Assembly (NCBI GenBank): GCA_037954665.1
Contig: JBBMOL010000023.1
Span: 4,898,001-4,962,000, forward strand
Length of the DNA: 64,000 nt
DNA from: Laguncularia racemosa
Taxonomy: Eukaryota > Streptophyta > Magnoliopsida > Myrtales > Combretaceae
Direction of reading: 5' to 3'
Made by a program: the position numbers and the translations under genes. Position 1 is the stretch's first letter. The number at the start of each line of letters is the position of its first letter. Shown in pieces: positions 47,301 to 57,899 of this stretch. Under the pieces are notes generated by a model that was given only the letters and a program-made list of their open reading frames with translations, ran no database searches and was not told the origin of the DNA.

Positions 47301-49349
47301 CCCTTCAGACTCCCTGTGGTTGTTCTAATAGCTCTTCCAGAGACTGTTTATCTTCATAACTCCATTCTATTTCTTCTTTCTAGGAGCAAGACATTGCGGC
47401 AAAAATAGTTCATGTTGTAATAGCAGGAAATTCCATTGAAATTCCACGTGCAATTCTTAACAGACAGGTAGTATATCCATGGAAATGCCTTTCTCAAGGT
47501 TCCAAGCAAGTGTTCTTCTCATTTTTCTACACTAATTAACTAGACGTGTAATGGCTTGTGAACCTGGTCTTATAGTAAATTTTGTTCTTGGATCTGATTA
47601 AATAATTAAGATACAAAATGGCTTTTGATATTGTGGCAGAATGTGGCTTCAAAGGACCTATCAAGGCTATCTGAACCAATTAAAGAACTGGACATATTGT
47701 TGACACAGGTTTGCAAAATAATATTTATATATATGCATATTATGTCCCTTTCGTCACCAACGAAATACTGATTTATACTGCCTAACTGTAGATCGCTGCA
47801 GTCTTCCTAGCGCTAGCTTTTTGGCCAACCAGATTAGAGTTTATGTTACTCTTCTGTAATCTGGAAGGGTTTTCTTTGTATCAACACATGTGATTCTTGT
47901 ATTTTTACTTGTGATGTAACTCTACCCGTCCTTTTGATGGATACATACTTTTATTTGGATTAATAAACTATGAATTATCCAAAAAAAAAAAAAAACTGTA
48001 GATTGCTGCAGGTTTGCCTCTGGATATCATGCCTGGCCCAAGTGACCCAGCAAACTTTTCTTTGCCTCAGCAGGTTTGTCTTAGAGATATGGCAACATTC
48101 TTTGATTTCTCACCTTATACTCTCTTGTTATTGAATTGCCTCTTTCTTCAGCCCCTGAACAGATGCCTTTTCCCTGGTTCATCAGTGTACAACACTTTCA
48201 GGTCTTGTACGAATCCTCATTGTTTTGAGGTTGACAATGTCAGGCAAGACACCATCTTAAAGATATATTATAAAAACAAAGAAGTTGGATTGTTTCCAAT
48301 AGTTTGAATTTTTTTTTTCCCCCAAGGTTTCTCGGTACATCAGGTCAGAATATTGATGATCTTGATAAGTATTCAGAGGCAAAAGATAAAGTTGAATTCA
48401 TGGAGAGAACATTAAGGTGGAGACATTTGGCACCAACAGCACCCAATACTCTTGGTAAATTTATGAGCTTTATAATGACATTTCTCCATAATATTTCTGG
48501 TCAGCTCCTTACACGTCCTAAAAGTTTAGTAAGGATGTTTTGGCAAAATTATTATTGCATCATTGGATTCCTCTTTGAACTAGTTTTATGTTTTCTGTCT
48601 TCTCTCAGGATGTTATCCTTTCACAGATAGGGACCCTTTTCTGATAGAGAGTTGTCCCCATGTTTATTTTATTGGAAATCAAGAAAAGTATGAAACTCGA
48701 CTGTTGAAAGGTGAGTTTGTACTCAATTAACTCAACCCCTTTTACTTAGAAAGGGTGCTTTTTAAGGACTTAATTATTACATTTAGGCTGTATAATAATC
48801 TGACAACAGCTTTTCAAGCAGGATCAGGAGGGCAGTTAGTGAGATTAATATGCATTCCAAAATTCTGTGAGACTGGAGTTGCGGTTATGGTAGGCTTGCT
48901 TTTTCGCCCGTTCTCTTTCATAATATTACTAGAAAAAAGTGAAAATTAGTTCTTTCAAGTTAGTTTTAATTTGGTGTGAGCATGAGTGGTCCTGTTTCAT
49001 CTAAATTATATATTGTCTACTGGTGTAAAATGTGCAGAAGCAATCTTGCTGTCTGAGAATTTTTCTAAGATGTTGCGAAAACTTCAAATCATAATAATTG
49101 TATGGAAGCATATTTTACTGACATGAAGGGAAATAAAGATTAAAGAAAAGGTCATGGGCATGCGACTCTGAGAAGTTGCTATCTAAGATTAGAACTGAAT
49201 ATCAGAGCAAACTCAAAATGTACTTAGCCATTAGTGATTTTTTAGAAATTTTGTATGACACTGAATCTTTTTTATATCTTGTCTTGCAGCTAAATCTCAG
49301 GAATCTAGAATGCCATACTCTCAGTTTTGGGACTCAATTCGGCCCATGA
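44311..49349 (+). CDS. POLD2: DNA polymerase delta small (regulatory) subunit
   Basis: Fourteen coding exons: 44311-44376, 44834-44963, 45447-45553, 45666-45792, 46558-46665, 47176-47291, 47384-47467, 47640-47708, 48002-48073, 48152-48243, 48327-48454, 48609-48710, 48822-48889 and 49290-49349. They sum to 1,329 nt (442 residues plus stop), and all phases agree. The length matches plant POLD2 (about 440). The protein starts MAAMEVDSTHNIKRKQSTYN. The OB-fold region carries ECIIVGTLYKHMKLKPSIL, RPHNFMHPDDNLVLEDESGR and ALHGRESGAGDFLVEDV. The inactive calcineurin-like phosphoesterase domain follows with YVVLVSGLSVGSS, DIMPGPSDPANFSLPQQPLN, HVYFIGNQEKYETRLL and CIPKFCETGVAVM, and the C-terminus is LECHTLSFGTQFGP. 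The subunit holds the catalytic subunit POLD1 and POLD3 together during nuclear lagging-strand replication and repair. Intron 10 is GC-AG; all others are GT-AG. Intron 8 holds a poly(A)-tailed insertion. The gene appears intact; splice sites are inferred from consensus and protein continuity. Confidence 0.95.
47786..48011 (+). mobile_element. Poly(A)-tailed retroposed insertion in POLD2 intron 8, with duplicated splice acceptor
   Basis: CTGTAGATCGCTGCAG (47786-47801) and CTGTAGATTGCTGCAG (47996-48011) flank 194 bp that end in a run of about 19 A. The repeats are a 16-bp target duplication with one mismatch. The insert ends with a polyadenylation-like AATAAA (about 47962-47967) shortly before the A run, as in a 5'-truncated LINE or an mRNA-derived copy. 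The duplicated target is the intron 8/exon 9 boundary itself, so CTGTAG/AT acceptor sites exist on both sides. The downstream one is required to join exon 8 to the intact frame without the insert. Confidence 0.85.
48244..48326 (+). other. GC-AG intron of POLD2 (intron 10)
   Basis: Exon 10 ends GTCAG and the intron starts GCAAGA, the usual extended consensus AG/GCAAG of GC-AG introns. It ends CCCCCAAG. Splicing here keeps the phase (AG/G, arginine) and joins DNVR to FLGTSGQN. No GT donor nearby preserves the frame. Confidence 0.85.
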
Positions 49350-51120
49350 TGCCTCTTGAGTTCAACCTATTTTGCTACATCGCTGGTTTCTTGCTCAGGG
49401 AAAATGATTGTAATGCGGTAAATCTGAGACTATGAAAGCGAAAATGCCGCAAGGGCATTGTTGTGTTATTATTTGATAATACGTGAGGTCTTCATCACTA
49501 TAGTAGTATTTAAACACAAATACATATTATTTTTCTTCCTTTATCGCTCCTTTCAAATAATTAATGTGCTTTAGGGGAATCAGAACATTGTTGGTAGTCA
49601 AGTATTGATCCTCTCCAGATTAGTAAGGTTTAGATCATGTCTATATATGCCTTATACCATCAAGTCAAATAGAAACCACTCCACGAAACGTATGCAGCAT
49701 CTTCCAAATTTTTCAAAAATTTACACTTGGAACATTACCTTGATTCCTTTATTCTTTGAAATAAGTAACAATAATTTCTAAGGTTCAATAGATTTATATC
49801 AATTCAATTTCGTTTGGGTTATTGGAGCTGCACCCTTTAATTTTGCTAATTGAAATAATCACGTATAAGTTAATGTCTTATTCAAATTAATCAAATAAAG
49901 AAAATGTCAAAGACTTGTATGCTAGTGATATAGGTTTGATTTGGGTAATTGCACCATGTACAAGTTTATTCACGATTACTTCAATTGAAAGAATAGTGAG
50001 ATTTCGGCATCATCAACAATAATAAGAGGTAAGTATAATTTGTTTAGAAAATTTGGAAAATGGGCATTTGGGATATGTTTGGATACATGTCCATATAATT
50101 TATCCTATATAAAGTAGTTCTCAAGATTAGATTTAAACTAAATATCCAAATGAACCAACTTAAGTTTGGTTGGTATTTGCTTTATTCAAGTCACCGTATT
50201 ATTGGGCCAGCACGTGGCCATCTAAGTTGAATGCAAAAAATACTGCAAGTACTCTTTTGGTAGCCTATTTAGAATTGTAATATAAGAAATTCAAAGCTCT
50301 AGTATTACTATTAACTTTAGTGTTTATCAAACAGCCTATATTATTTTCAGTTAACGAAATAGCAACCCACTTGACAGCTGCCAAAAGTATTACTATGAAC
50401 TTTTGTTGGGGCCTATGATGACCATGGACGTGGTGGTACAGCTGCCGTGGGACATGTATGTGATTAGCTTTTCAGTATAGTTCTCGGTAAGTCCCACCCA
50501 AATGGTTGTTCTATCCATTCATTCATATGGCCAACAGCATACCAATAAATATTGCATTAGGACCAATGCCCTTTTGTTTACTTTATGCCTAATTTTAGTT
50601 ACGGTTTTGCCATGAGACCTTGGTGACTGCTATTTATTTATTTATTTTTAATTTGATAGAATACCTATTATCAGTTTATTTTATTATCTTTTATAAGATT
50701 TGAGTCAATATTAAGTTATTGCTTTCTTCCCTTTGATCCTATCAATCAAATTTATTTATTTGGGTGTGGCAATTTATTAATTGGATTGATTGCAAGCTAT
50801 ATCAATTAATCTAATTGATCTCTTTGACTCCTATAAATTGTAAGTAATATCTATTTAGGATTTCAAAACAAATCGAGTTTAGTTATTGTTTAAATTTCAT
50901 CTAATTGATAATTGTTCATATCATTTCCATCCTTAGATCATTCTTAAGCCCTAAAAGCACAAAAACATTATTATTATTTCTTAAAACCCCCTAAAATACA
51001 AATCTTTTATTTATTTGTGAATTGTTTCACAAATATCACTTTTACCTTAAGGAATCTTGATAAATCATCTTTTGGTATTCGAGCACAAAATTTATGTGCT
51101 TCAAGTAGTAAGTTTTAAAG
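49350..51120. other. POLD2 3' region and AT-rich intergenic DNA
   Basis: The first few hundred bases probably include the POLD2 3' untranslated region. No further gene was recognised. A TTTA run lies at about 50632-50650. Confidence 0.5.
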
Positions 51121-52620
51121 TTTCATCAATTTCATCCTTTGGAATTTTTGGAGCTGGTGTTATTGAATTAGGGTTTGCTGTTTTAGTGAATTATTGGTGA
51201 TTAAGGATTGAGGTGTGATTGTGGCATGTGGGTGTGGTGTGACTTGTGAGTTACGGGTAGAATTGTGATTGTGATGATTTGGTTGTGAAAAGTTTCGATT
51301 ACAATCTATTAAGTTCATGTAGTCTAGCGAGAGTGTTTGTGGTGTTGGTGGTGAACAATGCAAGAGGTAAATGCTAGGCGTATAGAGAGGAATGTTGTTG
51401 GGGGTGATGTGAGTTAACTAATAGCAGACTTTGCTAAGATGTGCACCACGCTAACTGCACAAACTACCTTGACACAAAACTCAGGGGTGAATGCAGTACT
51501 TAGAAGCGTAGAGGGTTTGTCAATTTAATTGAAGGAGAAGATGATAACTTTGGTGAGGAGCGTATTGGCGAGGGGAATTAGTGGATTAAAGGACTTGAAA
51601 CTGTACAATTGAAATTTATACCTTTTGATAGGCATGGTTTTCCGAATGATTACATAGCCTGAGAGCATCAAGTTAAGAAACTCTACAAGTACGTTGAGCA
51701 TGCTAAGGTTCGTTTAGCTGCTTTAGAATACACTGGTTGGTGGAAGAATCTGAAATTGCAGAGAGACATGAGGGAGAAGCAAAAGATTGACTACTTGGGT
51801 TTTGATGAAGAGATGGCTGAGAAAGAATTTTATTCCCCATTATTATAAGTAGGAATTATTTCTAAGGTTGTAGTTGTTGAGACACGATGGAATGCGTGGT
51901 GAAGATTATGCATAGGAATACGAAACTCTTTTAATTAAGTGTGAAGTGAATGAACCCAAGGAACAGATTATTGTTAAGTTCATTACAGGCCTCAAATTTG
52001 AGATCGTTGATCTAATTGAATTGCAGTCTAATGAGACGCTAGACCTAAAATTGAGCAAAAACAAAAAGATGTGGAGTTTGAGAGAGGTGATATATTAGAA
52101 AATATGAATAAAGTGATAGCAGCAAGCAAAGGACTCCTCAAACACAGCACGTGCAAGAGCAAGAGCATTAGTAACCCAAGAGGAAGACGGGTGAAGTCAA
52201 ATGTCCAAATAGGCTTGCTATGGTTATTAAGTGCGATGTTCCAAAGTTAGAGGTCGAGAGTGAAGGAGGGAAAGTGGAAGATGTGGAATTTTGTGATGAA
52301 TGTGATGGCACTAATGGAGAGGAAGGAAGACCTATGGCTAATGTGGCTCGATGCAGTTTGAATGTTAATATCTCAGAAGAAAATGGGCAGAGTGAAAATT
52401 TGTTCTTATACTAAGTGCTCGGTCAAAAAAAAAGAAGACAACAACGACAACAAGGTGTGCTCTCTTCCCGTAGATGGAGGCAATTGCACAAATTTGGTTT
52501 CTACCACTTTTATCCATAATTTGGGCTTTAAGATTGCACCTCATCCTAAGCCACATGGCCTACACTGGTTTGGTGAGAAAGGAGTTACTCGTATCGGTAA
52601 TCAGGTTTCTTTCTTTTTCT
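51121..52620 (+). pseudogene. Ty3/gypsy gag-protease fragment, decayed
   Basis: Plus-strand segments give Gag-like sequence: LFDRHGFPNDYI-type start near 51615, then EHQVKKLYKYVEHAKVRLAA, LEYTGWWKNLKLQRDMREKQ, YETLLIKCEVNEPKEQIIVK and FITGLKFEIVDLIELQSNET (51660-52040). A protease region follows: VCSLPVDGGNCTNLVSTTFI, then HNLGFKIAPHPKPHGLHWFG (52455-52580), with catalytic-type D-G-G at 52473-52481, the variant common in plant chromovirus-type polyproteins. Stops and frameshifts break the reading throughout, and no reverse transcriptase follows. The 240 bp before gag may be leader or LTR DNA. The element lies between POLD2 and the actin gene. Confidence 0.85.
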
Positions 52621-53640
52621 TTTTCCTCAGCTCTCTTTGGTGAGAAGTATTGTGAGATGCAAGTTTTGAGAGAACATATTGGATGGGCGACATAAACTTA
52701 CTGTTCGGCCAAAAAAAAATAAAAATTCCATACCGATATTGTTGGCCATCGAGATTTCACATTTCTCGGGTGACGCAAGATCAAATGATATTCCAAGGAA
52801 TTGATGATTTAGCAAATTTTCATGAACTAAATCTGATCTCTTCCCTTCAATTTCTTGGAAACTCAAAATTCTTCTATCCTGTGTTACTGGCATGTCAGAA
52901 TCCTTACATAACGATTTTTGTGCAAGTTTCTTGGTCTTTCTTATGTGTACTCCGAGTTATTGAATTGCCTGTCAGCTCAGGTAATCATTTCATACTTTGG
53001 GTACACCTTGTTTTCTTCTTGCTTGTCAATAAAAAGTGCACCAGGAACATTCTTATGTCAATTCCTGCTTATCTAGGCAAAAAATTTGACTGGTGAAAAT
53101 TTCTCCAAAAAAAAAACCCTTGTCTTGCTTTGTAAAGCATTAATGTAGCATTTGCTGTTGACTTATCCATCATCTGGTAAACAAAGATTAACAGCACCCA
53201 TAGCCGTTATATCGGGTCTGGTATCAGAGATTTAGTTTACTACAGTAAGGCATTCCTTCTGATCGCTTAGTGACTAATAACAACTCTCTTTTAGTAATCA
53301 AAGTTTCCATTCCGAGACACGGAAAAAATAGGGCAAATAGAATCATAGGAAGAAAGATAAGGACAAACACAAAAGATCTGTGACACCTGGATAGCTATGA
53401 ACTACATAAATTCATAAAACCTTATAAATACTAGAGTCCAATGAATCCCGAATACAAATGCAAACCAAATTGCTGTTCATCAACAAGCCGTTTATAATGG
53501 AATGCTTTTCTCAGAGAGAAGGAAAAAAAAAGAAAAGAAAAGAAAATGAATTGAGAGCATAATTTGCTCACTTCCATATTCATTGTCAAAACATGAACAA
53601 AAAAGGAATGGAAAAAGAGCCAGGAACACTTCAGGGGAAT
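52621..53640. other. Intergenic DNA between gypsy fragment and actin
   Basis: A 137-codon plus-strand frame at 52683-53096 shows no recognisable domain and is hydrophobic and irregular; I do not call it a gene. CTGGTATCAGAG at 53219-53230 resembles an initiator-methionine tRNA primer-binding site, but no LTR end precedes it. Confidence 0.4.
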
Positions 53641-53695
53641 CAGCAAATTGAAGCCTTACATTATATAACATGAAAAAGTAGTATGCTGCTGGCCA

Positions 53696-55632
53696 TTAGA
53701 AGCATTTCCTGTGAACGATTGATGGACCAGATTCATCGTATTCTGCTTTTGCAATCCACATCTGCACCCAAAAAGAAAATGAGAATCGTGAGACTTTATA
53801 TTTTTGAACTGCCACCCGATCGAATTGATCGGTCCAAAACAATTGATGGGTACCATCTCCAGTCTGCTTCCATAAGCCGAGATGAAGGAAAGAATCACAC
53901 AATAAGCAACTTCTTGCAGTGAGCCACTATTTATTACCCTTTTGCGTTAGACTTAACAACATTATAGACAAGTAATTATCTAACATCTTTTAGTTGTGGT
54001 CAATGCTCTATAGCGGCAAGATCCACTAATCATTACCCCGCACCATTACTCATGCATCCATAGACCATAGTATAAAGTTAAATGTATTACCTGTTGGAAG
54101 GTGCTGAGGGAAGCCAAGATGGAACCTCCAATCCACACACTGTATTTCCTCTCTGGAGGTGCGACCACCTTAATTTTCATGCTACTTGGAGCTAATGCTG
54201 TTATCTCTTTACTCATTCTGTCAGCAATACCAGGGAACATAGTTGAGCCGCCACTAAGAACAATGTTTCCATATAAGTCCTTCCTGATATCGACATCACA
54301 TTTCATGATAGAGTTATACGTGGTTTCATGAATTCCAGCTGCTTCCATGCCTATCATGGATGGTTGGAAGAGCACTTCTGGACAACGGAATCGCTCAGCC
54401 CCAATGGTGATGACTTGCCCATCAGGAAGCTCATAGCTCTTCTCAACAGATGAACTAGTCTTTGCGGTTTCTAGCTCTTGCTCATAGTCAAGTGCAATAT
54501 AAGCTAATTTCTCTTTCATATCCCTCACAATTTCCCGCTCTGCAGTAGTAGTGAAAGAATAACCACGCTCTGTCAAAATTTTCATTAGGGCATCTGTAAG
54601 ATCACGCCCTGCCAAGTCAAGACGCAGGATGGCATGTGGAAGAGCATAGCCTTCATAGATAGGGACTGTGTGGCTGACACCATCACCAGAATCCAGAACA
54701 ATACCTGCACAACAACAGGCAGAGAAAAGTCAAGAACCAATTTATTGTGTTATAATTGAAATCCGAAGCAATCTCAAGGAAGAGAAACTTGTAAATTTTT
54801 GCAATTGTTTTAGTAAAACAGCTTGATTAAGAACTAGATGAAGTGCCCAAAGCTCATATATATAACAATCTAACCAACTCCGTATGCACAAATTTCCAGT
54901 TTGAATTGCTCAATAACATGCATATTATGATTTCAAAAGTAAAATCCATCACCAAGCACTTCATGACAACATTTGCTTCATTTTTGGAAAAAAAAATTTT
55001 GCAATTGCATATTTTATCATAAGTTTACTTATGCCACAGCCATAAAAAGGAAGTTGATCTCTCTTAAAAGAAATCACTTGTGAATGTTGCACCAGCGCTA
55101 AGGGTGTTAAAAATGGCCAATAATTAAGAGTCACATATGTGATTGCTTACGAAGATACGATTTTTCTTTTCTTTTTTTATCAAGAAGAGTGGGTGCATGC
55201 ATTTATATAACCACCCAACCTAAATTACTTCTCTATATTACTCTTTTGCTATATAACCACTATAAATAACTATTCTATTTGAAAAATATAAACATAGAAC
55301 ACCAAACACTCCGAAGCACTTTAATATTATAGATACTTTTCCACGAGTTTCTCCACTCCTTACTTCTTCCGGTTTACACTTTTAAGTGTTAACGGATCTA
55401 ATGCAACAAAGCAGACATCGTTAGAAGGGGAACAAGAATTCAATTACCAGTTGTTCGTCCACTGGCATATAGTGAAAGGACGGCCTGGATAGCAACATAC
55501 ATGGCAGGGGTATTGAAGGTTTCAAACATTATCTGGGTCATCTTTTCACGATTAGCCTTAGGGTTGAGAGGTGCCTCTGTTAGTAACACTGGGTGCTCTT
55601 CTGGGGCCACTCGAAGCTCATTGTAAAATGTA

Positions 55633-55673
<41 letters not shown>

Positions 55674-56154
55674 TCCGTGCTCTATTGGGTATTTCAGTGT
55701 CAAAATACCTCTTTTTGATTGCGCTTCATCACCGACATAGGCATCCTTTTGGCCCATACCGACCATGACTCCAGTATGGCGAGGACGACCTACAATGCTA
55801 GGAAATACAGCTCTCGGTGCATCATCTCCAGCAAATCCAGCCTGCAACAAATGTAAAATAGTTGTTGTTATATTTTAGTAATGATATCGGAATTCACTTC
55901 TCTATCTGGGCATCAAGATAATAATCTCAAAAGACAAAATGGCGCATTAAAAAAGCAAGGGATTTTGTCCCCAGGAAAATAAAAAAAAAATGGAAACAAG
56001 GGCTTGAGTTAAGTTAAGGTTTATTGTGGATCAGCTAATAATTGCACCAAGGATTTCAGTTAAACTTTTTGTCAAAGTATCTCGGATAAATTACCTTGAC
56101 CATTCCAGTCCCATTGTCACAAACGAGGGGCTGGATATCCTCAGTTTCTGCCAT
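53696..56154 (-). CDS. Actin (ACT11-like class)
   Basis: Four coding exons on the minus strand: 56154-56095, 55841-55448, 54704-54091 and 53761-53696. They total 1,134 nt, exactly 377 residues plus TAA, the standard plant actin length. Breaks fall after GTGMVK, within GRTTG and after STFQQ, as in other plant actins. The protein starts [20 protein letters not shown] and shows the ATP-binding [14 protein letters not shown] and [16 protein letters not shown] loops, the DNase-loop [39 protein letters not shown] and the C-terminal [11 protein letters not shown]. It forms cytoplasmic and nuclear filaments. [20 protein letters not shown] and [16 protein letters not shown] resemble Arabidopsis ACT11 more than ACT2/7. 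No disrupting change is visible. A long leader intron precedes the start codon. The ACT11 class is from memory and is less sure than actin identity. Confidence 0.97.
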
Positions 56155-56168
56155 CCTTTATTGACTTG

Positions 56169-57778
56169 CTGCAAACAAACCAGCAGAATGTCAAGCTGCA
56201 AATCACAGCTAGGAACATGCTTAAGGAATGAGGTCAAAAAAATTCCTCTTTCATTCAGATAAATACCAATTGTCACCATTTCTAGATCACTAACTTGGAA
56301 AGGTTATAAATGCAATAGAAAAATAAGCAACAGAGCATTATATAGAGATACAGACTGATGGTGCATCATATTGGCATTTTACAGCTTTTACTATGAAAAT
56401 CTCAGATCTAATTCATTTGATACAAACGGACAATAGGGATAAAGAAATCAAAAGTCGACAAAGAAATCCAAGTCTCTGTTAGATCACAATGCTAGTACTA
56501 GGCTGGAAATTCAAGACGGTCAACAGCAAAGAAACATAGTATCATACTTTCAAGACCAAAAGGGGAAAAAAAAAATACATGCCCAATCTATATGTGCAGG
56601 AGAATTTAGAAAAATCATTGTGCTTATCTAATAAAAATTCTTGAGGATAGATGCTCTATGGATTACGTATGGTGGGAAAATTTACAGTGCCAGTTTGACA
56701 ATATGATCACTGATCCTAAAAATAATCTGCCACTTGTACATAAAACCGGTTGAGCAAAACAGGATCACGTCTTAATAAGTTCAAAAGTAAAATGCCATGC
56801 GAATGCGAATAAATGCTGACAACTTCTAATGTCTCACAAGACAATCACGAAATTGATCAATGAATCCTTTAGTCAGAAGAATGTATCCACGAACTGATCT
56901 AGCTAGATCGTGCTTATAGTATGAACCAGAGAATTTATTTAATTTGCAACAAATAAAAGAAAGCCGGTACCAGAGGATAACTTATATGTTTTACTGCAAC
57001 CATGAAAAAAAGTGAGTCTTGCAAGATTAGAATGAATATCAAATCAGTTAGAACTTTTGATCGTAAACAATATATTTCGTTCCACAAACCGGATCACCTA
57101 AATCTTAATCGCGCTAAAACACACAATTATTAGCTAAGCTAACAACATGAATAAGTTAATGAATTTACAATACCGATCCGATGATCTAACCTCTAAAAGT
57201 GAATGAACAAACATACAAATGAATCGATACTGAAGGAGATTCTAATATCAAACTTTTTAATCCAGAATGCTAATCGAGAGGATCCAATCTTTGAGATGCA
57301 AAATGAAACAGTAAACAAACGCAAGATTTTAATTTTAAAGGAGAATAACATATTCCATCGTCGAACAGAATGACCATTACTGTGCAAGCTCATTATGTAA
57401 AATGAAGGGAAAAAAATGAGCTATTACTTCACGAGCTCGAGATATCTCGAATCGACGAGTTTGCAATCATACGATATCCAGTCTTGGAAAAACAAAAACG
57501 AGATCATGATTTCAAAGAGAAATTCAAGTTCGATCTTCAAAAAGAGCGAGCAAAACAATAAGCAAACGTGAGATTGTGATTTTAAAGAGGAATTTATATC
57601 ACGTTCAATCTTCGAATAGAATCAAAATTGCTCGGTGAAATCAATAAACGATTAAAAAATGGAGAAACGCGAGATCGTAACATGATATAGTGTTCTTCAC
57701 ATCGAATCGAACATAGAGACGGGAGATCAAGAAACGATATGATGATATTTCATATCAGACAAATATTAATTCAATTAC
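56169..57778 (-). other. Leader intron and upstream untranslated exon of the actin gene
   Basis: Upstream of the ATG a short leader segment (56168-56155, CAAGTCAATAAAGG) follows a TTTGCAG acceptor. A matching donor AAG/GTAATT lies at 57779/57778, preceded (57779 to about 57860) by a purine-rich leader with GAA/AAC repeats and a GA run. The resulting intron is about 1.6 kb. Leader introns at this place are a hallmark of plant actin genes and often raise expression. The transcription start was not determined, and no clear TATA box was found near 57900. Confidence 0.75.
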
Positions 57779-57899
57779 CTTGTGTAATAGTGCTCTTCTT
57801 GTTGTTGTTGTTCGTCTTCTTCTTCTTCTTCGTGTTCTCTCTCTCTATGTGCGTGTGTGCGTTTGTGTCATTGGGCGCGGGTGTGTGATGGTGTGGATT

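Noticed and set aside
52683..53096. 137-codon plus-strand frame after the gypsy protease
   Set aside because: It does not match reverse transcriptase or any family I know, and it lies just beyond decayed element DNA.
53219..53230. Primer-binding-like CTGGTATCAGAG
   Set aside because: No LTR end lies immediately upstream, and a similar GGTATCAGAG occurs near 62603 within the LINE, so chance is likely.
54101..54331. Plus-strand frames opposite the actin exons
   Set aside because: They are reverse-strand shadows of actin exon 3, whose minus-strand reading is a full-length conserved actin.
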